A program made the position numbers and the translations under genes. DNA of 64,000 bases from Owenweeksia sp048267305 (lineage in GTDB: Bacteria > Bacteroidota > Bacteroidia > Flavobacteriales > Schleiferiaceae), in contig JBLWXT010000009.1 of assembly GCA_048267305.1 (NCBI GenBank), positions 86,263-150,262 of the forward strand, in the 5' to 3' direction. Positions 37,359-46,029 of this stretch are shown one piece after another (the stretch's first letter is position 1; each line of letters begins with the position of its first letter). The notes under the pieces are model-generated. The model worked only from the letters and a program-made list of their open reading frames with translations, did no database searches and was not told the origin of the DNA.

Positions 37359-37700
37359 TTACTTTCCCGAATACTGCCTTCTGAAAATCACCTTTTGGGC
37401 TACTCGTTCCAAAATGGCTTGTGTGAGTGATTCCACAGGAGTGAAGCTTTCCATACACTGCATGGCTCTTGATTCTGAAAGATCAACGCGGTATAGGAAG
37501 TCCGAAAGTTTATTGGTTTCCACGGCATACGAAATAACAGCTAATGCCTCTTTAAAGAAGTCTTCTGTATCGGTATTTTCAAAAGTGTGTTGAAGATCCT
37601 TTTCCAGCTGAGCTATAAAGGCTTCTTTGAGGGAAGCCGAGAATTTCTCAACGCCAAAAACGGTATCCCAGCTTATCAGATGTCGCGCTTGATCAGCCAT
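37359..37700 (-). CDS. Small helical protein co-encoded with polyprenyl synthase
   Basis: A 113-aa predicted helical, soluble protein with no motif that I know. It starts 25 nt inside the 3' end of the polyprenyl synthetase gene, in another frame, so the two are translated from one message. The arrangement supports it being a real gene. Function unknown. Confidence 0.6.
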   Translation of the reverse strand: MADQARHLISWDTVFGVEKFSASLKEAFIAQLEKDLQHTFENTDTEDFFKEALAVISYAVETNKLSDFLYRVDLSESRAMQCMESFTPVESLTQAILERVAQKVIFRRQYSGK

Positions 37701-38638
37701 TTGGCAAAGTTGGCTAATTCATTTTTTATTTCAGCCTTTCCATTGGATTCATCCAGATGTTTCAGGGCTTCTTCATAAAAGGCCTCCATTTGAGCAACGG
37801 CATAGTCTTTAGATCCAATCTCAGTGAAAAGAGAACGAACGGCTCTTACCTTTTCGTCATCAGATGAATGTTGTGTTCTGAGCTTTTCCAATTGTTCAGC
37901 TGAGGCATTTTCCTTAGCGTGAATCATCAGAATGGTTTTCTTATCGTTGAGGATATCGCCACCGGGTGTTTTGCCAAACTTTTCAGGATTGCCAAAAGCA
38001 TCCAATATGTCATCCTGTATTTGAAATGCTATGCCAATGTTTACTCCAAATTTGTAAAGCTTATCAGCTTCCTTGATGGGAGCGCCAGCCACCAGGGCAC
38101 CCACTTTAAGTGCGCAGCCTAAAAGCACCGAGGTTTTTAACCGTATCATTTCGATATAATCTTCCTGATTTACGGTTTGCTGTTTTTCAAAGTTGAGGTC
38201 GCACTGCTGGCCCTCACAAACTTCCATTGCAGTGGCGGAGAAGGATTTCATCACCTGAGGGAGAATCTTGGGGTCTACGGCAGCAATATACTGGTAGGCC
38301 TTTACCAACATGGCATCACCACTAAGCAGGGCAATATCGTGGTTCCACTTTTCATGCACGGTTTTCTTTCCGCGCCTCAGTGGGGCCTTGTCTAAAATAT
38401 CATCGTGAATAAGGGAGAAATTGTGAAAAATCTCAATGCCTAAAGCGGGCATAATGGCTTCGCTAAGCTCACCGCCATACAAATCGCAGGCAGCCAATAC
38501 CATTGCCGGTCTTAATCTCTTTCCGCCAAGGGAAAGGATATAGGAAATAGGGGCGTAAAGTTCAGCGGGCTCTGAATCGAAGTCCTGGCGGGCCAGGGTG
38601 TTTTCAATAAGGCGGGTATAGGATTCTATTTTTTGCAT
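37676..38638 (-). CDS. Polyprenyl (geranylgeranyl/farnesyl) diphosphate synthase
   Basis: A 320-aa trans-isoprenyl diphosphate synthase. Both aspartate-rich motifs are present: LIHDDILDKAPLRRGKKTVH (first, FARM) and FQIQDDILDAFG (second, SARM), with GGKRLRPAMVL near the N-terminus binding the homoallylic substrate. It condenses isopentenyl diphosphate with allylic primers for quinone, carotenoid or cell-wall lipid carriers. The product chain length cannot be read with confidence. It overlaps the small helical protein gene. Confidence 0.9.
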   Translation of the reverse strand: MQKIESYTRLIENTLARQDFDSEPAELYAPISYILSLGGKRLRPAMVLAACDLYGGELSEAIMPALGIEIFHNFSLIHDDILDKAPLRRGKKTVHEKWNHDIALLSGDAMLVKAYQYIAAVDPKILPQVMKSFSATAMEVCEGQQCDLNFEKQQTVNQEDYIEMIRLKTSVLLGCALKVGALVAGAPIKEADKLYKFGVNIGIAFQIQDDILDAFGNPEKFGKTPGGDILNDKKTILMIHAKENASAEQLEKLRTQHSSDDEKVRAVRSLFTEIGSKDYAVAQMEAFYEEALKHLDESNGKAEIKNELANFAKWLIKRDI

Positions 38639-38814
38639 AGGGTAATTAGGTCAATGTTTTTGTGAATTGTAGCGTCAATCCTTATGGAAACCCTTGATGT
38701 TTATTTTCTTTTGTTCATTTTTGGCTTAGTTACTCACCCCCACTTTTATTTTAGATGGAGTTCGTGAGCTCGTCCTTTGTCCTCGGTTGACCCAAAAAGA
38801 ACCAAAAAGGTCAA

Positions 38815-38944
38815 GGTTACTTAAAAATTTCTTAAAAGCTACAGCTCACCTGCTCTTCGAAGCCCCAGCCGTTTCGCTTTGCTCCACTTCGGCACTTCTC
38901 AGGAGCAAGTTTCACCTTGCTTTTTATGAAATTTTTAAAAGGCC
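38815..38944. repeat. Structured intergenic repeat, copy 2
   Basis: Second copy of the 130-bp element at 30456-30586, in the 352-bp gap upstream of the polyprenyl synthase start. The outer stem TTAAAAATTTC (38821-38831) pairs with 38928-38938; the second stem is 38849-38857 with 38901-38909; GAAG/CTTC and GCCG/CGGC form the inner helix. Sequence differs from copy 1 at many positions, but pairing is kept. The flanking 38785-38814 (GACCCAAAAAGAACC and GTCAAGG) is also shared with copy 1. Confidence 0.7.
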
Positions 38945-38990
38945 GGGCTGTAGGAGTGCATCAGGCGTAACACCCCTTGGGGCTTGGGAT

Positions 38991-39854
38991 TTATCCCTCC
39001 AATAACTGCATTAAGTATTTGCCATATCCGCTCTTGATAAGAGGCTGGGCAATAGCTTCCAGCTCTGCGGCAGTAATAAAGCCTTGCTGATAGGCAATCT
39101 CTTCAATACAGCCAATTTTAAGGCCTTGTCTTTCTTCAATTACCTGCACAAACTGCCCCGCCTGCATAAGGCTGTGGAAAGTACCTGTATCGAGCCAGGC
39201 GGTGCCTCTGTCCAAGATACCAACTTTAAGGGTACCGCGCTTTAAATATTCTTTGTTTACATCGGTAATTTCATACTCACCACGTGGCGAGGGCTTCAGG
39301 TTTTTGGCAATCTCCACCACATCATTATCATAAAAATAAAGACCGGGCACTGCAAATCGGGATTTTGGGTTTTCGGGCTTTTCCTCAATGGAAAGTGCCT
39401 TCAGGTTTTTGTCAAAATCAACCACGCCATAGCGATGCGGATCGCTTACCTGATAAGCAAACACAATACCGCCCTTAGGATCTTTACTGCTCTTTAGCAG
39501 CTCTTCCATTTCGGTGCCGTAAAAAATATTGTCTCCCAACACAAGGGCAGCGCTGTCATTGCCAATAAACTCTTCACCCAACACAAAGGCCTGTGCAAGC
39601 CCGTTGGGTTCATGCTGGATGGTGTATTGAAAGTTGCACCCAATACGACTACCATCGCCCAAAAGCTTTTGGAAAAGAGGCATATCATGCGGGGTGGAAA
39701 TAATCAGGATATCCTTAATACCGGCTTGCATCAATGTGCTAAGCGGATAGTAAATCATGGGCTTATCGTAGATAGGCATCAACTGCTTACTCACCGCAAG
39801 GGTAAGAGGGTGCAGGCGGGTACCGGATCCACCGGCAAGTATTATTCCTTTCAT
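38991..39854 (-). CDS. rfbA: Glucose-1-phosphate thymidylyltransferase
   Basis: A 287-aa nucleotidyltransferase making dTDP-glucose from glucose-1-phosphate and dTTP, the first step of dTDP-rhamnose and related sugars. It has the GGSGTRLHPLTLAVSKQLMP signature at the N-terminus, the ALVLGDNIFYG motif, the GVVDFDKNLKALSIEEKPENP segment and GTAWLDTGTFHSL. Full family length. No other dTDP-sugar genes are in the window. It overlaps the upstream RND-type transporter gene by 4 nt. Confidence 0.95.
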   Translation of the reverse strand: MKGIILAGGSGTRLHPLTLAVSKQLMPIYDKPMIYYPLSTLMQAGIKDILIISTPHDMPLFQKLLGDGSRIGCNFQYTIQHEPNGLAQAFVLGEEFIGNDSAALVLGDNIFYGTEMEELLKSSKDPKGGIVFAYQVSDPHRYGVVDFDKNLKALSIEEKPENPKSRFAVPGLYFYDNDVVEIAKNLKPSPRGEYEITDVNKEYLKRGTLKVGILDRGTAWLDTGTFHSLMQAGQFVQVIEERQGLKIGCIEEIAYQQGFITAAELEAIAQPLIKSGYGKYLMQLLEG

Positions 39855-42262
39855 AGGTCTTTGTTTAGATTTTCATTGACTTCTGATTCGTCCTCGTCCT
39901 CATCAGTAAATTCATCCTCATTTTCTTCGTCAGCCGCGTAAATACTAATAATGGGTTTGTTAAAACCGGTATTGCTACCTTTTCGGGCAACCGACATTAA
40001 CAGAGTAGGCAAGAGAATAAGGTTGCTCAGCATAGCGATGACCAAGGTAACGGAAACTAATATTCCGAGCGAAACGATACCTCCAAAACTTGAGGATACG
40101 AATGTGATAAAGCCGAAGAAAAGTACAATGGAGGTGTAGAACATACTTACTCCGGTTTCTTTTATGGAGGTAATAACGGCCTGGGCGATGTTCCAGCCAT
40201 TGGCCCGCAGCTCCTGCCTGTATTTGGCCAAAAAGTGAATGGTATCATCTACCGAAATACCAAAGGCAATAGAGAATACTAAAATTGTAGATGGCTTAAG
40301 AGGAATATTGAAATACCCCATAATACCAGCCGTAATCAGCAAAGGAAACAAGTTGGGTATTAGCGAAACCACCACCATTTTAAATGAGCGGAAAAGTAGC
40401 GTCATTATAATCGCAATAACGCAAACCGCCAATATCAAACTCACAATAAGGTTTTTGATGAGGTAGGTGGTGCCCTTTACAAACACCATGGATGCACCTG
40501 TGATGGTAATTCCGTATCGCTCAGGATCAAACACCTCGTACACTCGCTCCTCCACCTCGTCATGAAGCTTGCGGATTTCGCTGGTAGGTAAATCCTTGGC
40601 CTGTACACTTATTCGAACCCTTTGCCCGGTGCTGTCTACCATGGCATTAAGCAAATCCAGACCACCCTTGGATTCGGGTATGGAAGACAAAATGAAATTA
40701 GACTCCTGGTTTGTAGGTACTGAATAAAATGAGGAATCACCGCGGTAGTAGGCTTGTTTGGCAAACTTCACCCCATCGGCCAAACTCATGGATCGCGATA
40801 ATTCGGGAATTTCCTTCAGTCGGTCCTGAAGCTCACTCAATCTCTTTATTACTGAAAGTTTTTGAGCACCACGTTCGCGTTTGGTATCGATAATAATTTC
40901 CAAAGGCACCGCGCCACCAAAATTGGCTTCTAAAAATTTTAAGTCTTTCAGCAGAGGGTCACTTTCCTTAAATTCTTCAGTAAGATTACCCGTGGTTTTT
41001 ATCAGGGTGGCTCCGTAAAATGCCACACAGCTCAATATAGCGGCTGTGATATAAACCTGTACCCTATAGTGGTTTACCAAATAGGTGAGTCCGCTAATGA
41101 AGCCACTTAGCCATTGTTTTTCGAGGTGGCTGTAGTGGCGCTTTTTGGGCTTTCGCCCGAAGCTATAAACTACAGGTATTACTATTATGCTGATAACAAA
41201 CACCATCATAATGTTGATGGAGGCTACAATTCCAAACTCACGGAGGATCACGCTATCAGTAAAAATGAAGGCGGCAAAACCCAGGGCTGTAGTGGTATTG
41301 GTAAGAAGTGTGGCAGCGCCAATTTTTCGGATTACACGTTGTACAGCCAGTATCTTGTTTTTATGCCCTTTGTATTCTGCGTGATATTTATTGATGAGGA
41401 AGATACAGTTGGGCACACCAATCACAATAATAAGTGAGGGGATAAGGGCACTGAGCATGGAAATTTGAAAACCAAAAGAGGCTATAAGCCCAAAGGACCA
41501 GCACACGCCCAGAATTACCACCAGCATACTGATTAATGTAGCTCTGATACTGCGTAAAAACAGAAACATGATGAGCGTGGTAACTCCCAGTGAGAGGGCA
41601 ATATTTATAAAAAGCTCCTGACTGATTTTCTTTGTATTGGCCATCCTTATATAAGGAAGTCCGCTGGCATGAACTATGTAGCCCGATTCCGCTTCAAAAT
41701 CGGCTACTACCTTTTTTACGGTTTCTATAATGCGGATGATGCTCTTATTGTACAGATTGTCGTTACTTATCTGCACCAGCATAAGGGGAGATTTTCCATC
41801 CTTGCTGTAAAGCAATCCTTTATAAAATGGGAGTGAGCGGTACAGCCGCCCAAGACTATCGGCATTGGAGGCGTTAAAGTCATCATTAAAGGAAACTACC
41901 TCCAGTTTGCCTGTACTATCATTCCGCACAAGGTTGTAGGCACTTATTGGGGAAAGGATGTTGTCTACACCTTGTATGGTGTCGAGATTTTCCTCCAGTT
42001 TTTTCCAAAGGCGGTAATCTTCGGGGTTAAAAACGTCAATGTTTTCTGCGGCAAGCACTACCTGATTGCCTACCTGATTAAAGGTTTCCCTGAAATTATC
42101 GTAATCTATTTGTGTGGAGTCAGTAAGGGGGAGCAACCGTGAAAACTGGTAGCTCATCTGGATTTTCTGGCCCTGAAAGACCATAAATGCCGTGGCAAGA
42201 AGCAGAATGGTCACCATGGCCATCCGGTTTCTTAGAATAATACGTGCGATTGTTGTAAACAT
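39851..42262 (-). CDS. RND/MMPL-superfamily exporter
   Basis: An 803-aa membrane protein with a duplicated layout: one membrane helix near residue 20, a large periplasmic loop, a block of about five helices (about 215-370), another lone helix near 405, a second loop and a last block of helices (about 620-770). The second half includes the GISVDDTIHFLAKYRQEL signature of the patched/MMPL branch, and both halves contain GVP or GIS motifs in the central helix. Such proteins export lipids or hydrophobic compounds by proton motive force. The C-terminus is acidic (EDENEDEF-like). The substrate is unknown. Confidence 0.87.
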   Translation of the reverse strand: MFTTIARIILRNRMAMVTILLLATAFMVFQGQKIQMSYQFSRLLPLTDSTQIDYDNFRETFNQVGNQVVLAAENIDVFNPEDYRLWKKLEENLDTIQGVDNILSPISAYNLVRNDSTGKLEVVSFNDDFNASNADSLGRLYRSLPFYKGLLYSKDGKSPLMLVQISNDNLYNKSIIRIIETVKKVVADFEAESGYIVHASGLPYIRMANTKKISQELFINIALSLGVTTLIMFLFLRSIRATLISMLVVILGVCWSFGLIASFGFQISMLSALIPSLIIVIGVPNCIFLINKYHAEYKGHKNKILAVQRVIRKIGAATLLTNTTTALGFAAFIFTDSVILREFGIVASINIMMVFVISIIVIPVVYSFGRKPKKRHYSHLEKQWLSGFISGLTYLVNHYRVQVYITAAILSCVAFYGATLIKTTGNLTEEFKESDPLLKDLKFLEANFGGAVPLEIIIDTKRERGAQKLSVIKRLSELQDRLKEIPELSRSMSLADGVKFAKQAYYRGDSSFYSVPTNQESNFILSSIPESKGGLDLLNAMVDSTGQRVRISVQAKDLPTSEIRKLHDEVEERVYEVFDPERYGITITGASMVFVKGTTYLIKNLIVSLILAVCVIAIIMTLLFRSFKMVVVSLIPNLFPLLITAGIMGYFNIPLKPSTILVFSIAFGISVDDTIHFLAKYRQELRANGWNIAQAVITSIKETGVSMFYTSIVLFFGFITFVSSSFGGIVSLGILVSVTLVIAMLSNLILLPTLLMSVARKGSNTGFNKPIISIYAADEENEDEFTDEDEDESEVNENLNKDL

Positions 42263-42377
42263 ATAACCCTGCTTCTGGCCGTTTTACCGGGGCGCAAAAT
42301 AACGACATTTGGGCTAATTGGTTGGCCTTGTGGTCAAAAATTGATTTTGATGGGTTTACGTTATTGAGGTTAAAAGG

Positions 42378-42505
42378 TCACCCCCCCCTCAAGGGGGGAT
42401 AGCTACACGGAGTGTAAAAAGCTGCATCTGCAGTTATATAATTACATAATTACAGTTGGGAGTGCACACTGACCAAATCCCCCCTGGAGGGGGGCTGGGG
42501 GGTGA
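42378..42505. repeat. MITE-like element with C/G-run ends
   Basis: A 128-bp segment bounded by inverted ends: TCACCCCCCCC ... AAGGGGGGAT on the left and ATCCCCCCTGG ... GGGGGGTGA on the right. The middle includes A/T-rich sequence with a CTGCAG palindrome. It fills much of the 304-bp gap between the exporter and the DUF5686 gene and contains no plausible coding sequence. Similar C/G-run palindromic ends are widespread intergenic repeats in Bacteroidota. Confidence 0.6.
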
Positions 42506-42566
42506 AAGCTTAAAGTGACCAGAAAAACTTGAAGTCGCAATTTGCGACCTCGATTGGTGTGGAGTT

Positions 42567-45071
42567 CTAAAAACTATACTTACTCGTAATCTTCAGCGCA
42601 AAGTTTTCCTGAAAGGTGGGTAAAGTGTAAGGCCCCATCCGGTAATAAAAACCTAAACCAAGAGATAATAGGTTTTCTGAGTAAAGCTTGTTGAGCTCCA
42701 AACCCGCTTCGTAATAGCCTTTGTCAGGAGCTTTGGCGTTAAGGCCATAGTGTTTCTCGGGGCTGCGGAGGGTTCCCCAAAGAGCACGGGCCACAAGTTC
42801 TATATGCGGGGCAAATTCTTCTCTTCTAAATAGTAGTGATTTAAAATCCTGACGAAACATAATGTGCCCATAGATATCCGATAGAAACTCATTAAAGCGC
42901 ATGGTTTCAAAACTGTTGCGATCGGCCAGCGTTGCAGAGCGTTTCCAAAAATCATTGGTAACAATGCCATTTGCGGTACCAACGTATAGTTTAGAGTAGG
43001 GCACATCCTGTAGAACGGCACCACCTTGTACCTGAAAGGAGCTTTCGCCCAGGCGGAGTGTTTTCTTTCTATGCTCCAGGCGGAGGTCTATTTTGTCATA
43101 ATCAAATTCGGAGTCAAAAGCCCCGGCAATGCCTCGGGTATATTGAAGATATACGATGGGATAACCAATATCAAAGGCCAATTTGCCAAAATCCGGACCT
43201 TCCACATATTTCTCTTTGGGGGAGTAGCGCAAACCTGTAATTACCTCAAAATAGGTAAAGCCATTTTCAAGGATAGTCCCGTTTTCATTGTCAGCATCAT
43301 AAAAGTAATCGCCCACGGTATAGCGGTTTTCGCGTTGGGCTTTTATATTGAGATGGGTTTTTGGTGTAGGGTCAAAGGTTACTGAGGTAAAATAACGAGA
43401 GGTTTCATCCCATTGTGGAATAAACAGTCTGCGATAATTATCGGCAAAAAAACCTTGGGTAGGGCTTTGGATAAAGTCGGTTGCCCCTGTTTCAAAAATG
43501 TCAAATTCATACCCCACCTTTAGTTTGAGGTTGGTGTATTTATGGATGGTGGCTTCGGCATCATATCCATATTTCAGCACTTCATCCTTAAATCCATATC
43601 CAAAAAAACCTCCTACCTTAAACCATCGCGAAAAGCGGGCATTGGTATGGGCACCAAGTCCCAGGCGGAAACCTTCGTAATCATTAAAGGAAACCAAGCG
43701 GTTTAGATCAAGATCAAAAATCCACAGTGGAATTTTCCCCTGAGCAAGAGTTACAAGTATTTGTAAATCTCTGTCTAAATTTTCAGCTTTACTGATGGAG
43801 TCGAGCCAGGTGTAGGTTCGGGCTTCCTTTTCAGAAAGGGTATCTACTCGATATTGGGCCAGTATTTTATCGGCATCTACTACGGCCAGTTCGTCTATAG
43901 TAACCTGAGCGCGGGAAATATTTTTCCGGGCGATGTCTTCTCCAACCTTCACATCATTGAGGTAAGTGCGCACGTGGGCAACAGGTGTAAACTCATTTAT
44001 CGACATGGACCCAAAATGGATAACGGCACTCAGTTGGTCGGGAAACCAGATGTGTGGAACGTAAGGTTTATAGCGCTGCTCAATGGAAATGCGGGTACCC
44101 TGATTTTCCACAGGTTCGGCAATGGCACTTTGTATGGCCCAGTCTGAAGTGTTGATGTAAACAATACCTTTAAGAGGCTTGAACCCATAGTTGGGTTTTG
44201 GCCGGTAAGAAATTATAAATACGGTGTCTTCAGCCGAGTTATAGGTTGTGTCTTCAATTAAAAAGAAATACCGATTGGTGCTGCCTTTGGTAATGGGGTT
44301 CAGGAAGTCTTCTCCGGCTATGGTGATGTAATCGTTGTAAAAACTAAAAGACTGCAGCTGCGTAATGAGTAGCGAGAAAAGTGGATTTTTAAAACCTGAA
44401 GTGCGCGTGGCCAGTACCGTTTCATTATCCCGTGAAGGGGGAAGGTATTTGCGCTCCGTTACGGTTTCCATCATAAAGAGATGTTGCTGTTGCATAAGTG
44501 CTACAATGTCTACTTTACTGCTGTCCGAAGAAGTGTCCTTTTCCGCTTCCATCTCCGCAACAAGGCTATCCATATTTGCTGCCTGCGGCAGAGTGTCCAT
44601 TGAGTTTGTGGCCGTGTCATTATTTAAGGTAGCGGTAAACTTGCTATAGGTTTTGTAGGTAAAGGAGGGTAGGTTTTCGGGATTGTTTTTTGCCTTGTTT
44701 GCCACAGCTTTCCTTATAATTCTGTGGGCGGGGTTTTCACCCGGAAAAATGGTTACCTCCTGAAGTTCGGAGCTTGCCTCAACCATACTTATTTTCAAAA
44801 AACCGGTTTGAGCATCTATGGTTGCCGTTTTCTTTTCGTAGCCGATAAATGAAAAATTGAGTTGATGCTGCCCTTGGTTGAGCGTTAGCGAGAAGGAGCC
44901 GTCTATGTCCGAGGCGGTGCCAATTCTTTCGTCATTGGCTGTAATGTTTACAAAGGGTAGTGGTTTTTCGGTTTGGCTGTCTATCACCTTTCCTTTTATG
45001 GTAAACTGTTGGCAAATAGCGGTGGAGGATACAAACGTAAAGAGCAGAATAAGTAGCGTAGTTTTTTTCAT
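42567..45071 (-). CDS. DUF5686 / carboxypeptidase-regulatory-like outer-membrane protein
   Basis: An 834-aa protein with signal peptide (1-20, ending AICQ), a CarbopepD_reg-like beta domain (about 22-105: FTIKGKVIDSQTEKPLPFVN, then GTASDIDGSFSLTL), and a long DUF5686 body starting at ENPAHRIIRKAVANKAKNNP. The C-terminal third is a series of aromatic-ended strands consistent with an outer-membrane barrel, with the final Phe (KITSKYSF). The family is broadly distributed in Bacteroidota and not well characterised; it is thought to sit in the outer membrane. Confidence 0.88.
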   Translation of the reverse strand: MKKTTLLILLFTFVSSTAICQQFTIKGKVIDSQTEKPLPFVNITANDERIGTASDIDGSFSLTLNQGQHQLNFSFIGYEKKTATIDAQTGFLKISMVEASSELQEVTIFPGENPAHRIIRKAVANKAKNNPENLPSFTYKTYSKFTATLNNDTATNSMDTLPQAANMDSLVAEMEAEKDTSSDSSKVDIVALMQQQHLFMMETVTERKYLPPSRDNETVLATRTSGFKNPLFSLLITQLQSFSFYNDYITIAGEDFLNPITKGSTNRYFFLIEDTTYNSAEDTVFIISYRPKPNYGFKPLKGIVYINTSDWAIQSAIAEPVENQGTRISIEQRYKPYVPHIWFPDQLSAVIHFGSMSINEFTPVAHVRTYLNDVKVGEDIARKNISRAQVTIDELAVVDADKILAQYRVDTLSEKEARTYTWLDSISKAENLDRDLQILVTLAQGKIPLWIFDLDLNRLVSFNDYEGFRLGLGAHTNARFSRWFKVGGFFGYGFKDEVLKYGYDAEATIHKYTNLKLKVGYEFDIFETGATDFIQSPTQGFFADNYRRLFIPQWDETSRYFTSVTFDPTPKTHLNIKAQRENRYTVGDYFYDADNENGTILENGFTYFEVITGLRYSPKEKYVEGPDFGKLAFDIGYPIVYLQYTRGIAGAFDSEFDYDKIDLRLEHRKKTLRLGESSFQVQGGAVLQDVPYSKLYVGTANGIVTNDFWKRSATLADRNSFETMRFNEFLSDIYGHIMFRQDFKSLLFRREEFAPHIELVARALWGTLRSPEKHYGLNAKAPDKGYYEAGLELNKLYSENLLSLGLGFYYRMGPYTLPTFQENFALKITSKYSF

Positions 45072-45356
45072 AATGGGCTTTGTTCAGCTAAAAGACACCA
45101 CAAGTAAACTATATGGTTGCTTTGGGGGTGAAGTTAAGTGGTGTGTGGCGTTTTTCCAATGGCCGGTAAGGGTTTTAAGAGTTATATTTAGTTTACAGGT
45201 TTTTCAAATTAAAATATGAAGAGACCTAATGTCTCCCTTGTTGTTTTGCTCCTGCTGCAAAGCACTACATTGCTTTTTGGGGCTTAGTCCCCACAACTGT
45301 ATTGATGAGGTGCAAGGCTGCTTTTAACTCGGGAAATAACCAGAAACAAGAAGTTT

Positions 45357-45873
45357 TTGTGGCCTCTTTTTGATGTTGGTTATCTTATACTATTAATGGG
45401 ATTTTTGTTTGAGCTCATTTTGTTTTTTGTGCCTTCTGTTTTGGCAAAGTCTCTTAGTATAGTGATGCGTAGGTTATGGTTGGGGGTGCTGCGTTGTATA
45501 GAGGTATTTCTGGCCTTGGTATTTGCGTGTATACCTGGGGAAGTTTTGGGGACAGTAACCATCAATAGAACTTCGGTAAAACTAAGAGAGAAGATGATGT
45601 TTTTTTATAGTGACTGTTTTCAGGCTTTCACCATTTCTCAGTAATGATGCTGTAAGCTTTTTAGATGGTTTGGTGAGTATGAGTTTTTGGCGCTTTATAG
45701 CGGCAAGCATGCTTGGTATTACAGCGCTCACCATTTTATTGGCTTGGTTGGGAGAAGATACGGAGCGATTAACTCTGGGTTTCTCAATCCTTGGCGGGAT
45801 AAGCCTTGTGGCCCTGGGGGTGTATATCTTTTTGGATAAGAGGGAAGGGGGAGTTGTTGTGAAAGATATATAG
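45357..45873 (+). pseudogene. Decayed TVP38/TMEM64-type membrane protein gene
   Basis: Two overlapping frames together look like a damaged TVP38/TMEM64 (DedA-like) protein. Frame 1 (45357-45644) has ILLMGFLFELILFFVPSVLA and VTINRTSVKLREKMMFFYSD. Frame 2 (from about 45610) continues with VFRLSPFLSNDAVSFLDGLV, WRFIAASMLGITALTILLAW and a closing membrane helix. VFRLSPFLSND is a hallmark of the family. The frame change near 45605 and the missing N-terminal part mean the gene is broken. The TVP38 identity is by motif only. Confidence 0.55.
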
Positions 45874-46029
45874 TTTTCGAGTGTATAATATTTGTTAGAA
45901 GGTGAGGCAAATGACAATGGGCTATTCGGATTTTTTTAAATCTTTTTCTGTAAGAAAAGACGTCTGTATTGATTTTTTTATTTACTTTCAAAAACTATTT
46001 AAAACCAATTAATTCTAATTTGTGAGATT

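Noticed and set aside
37919..38395. Plus-strand small frames within the polyprenyl synthase gene
   Set aside because: Antisense shadows of a gene with both Asp-rich motifs intact.
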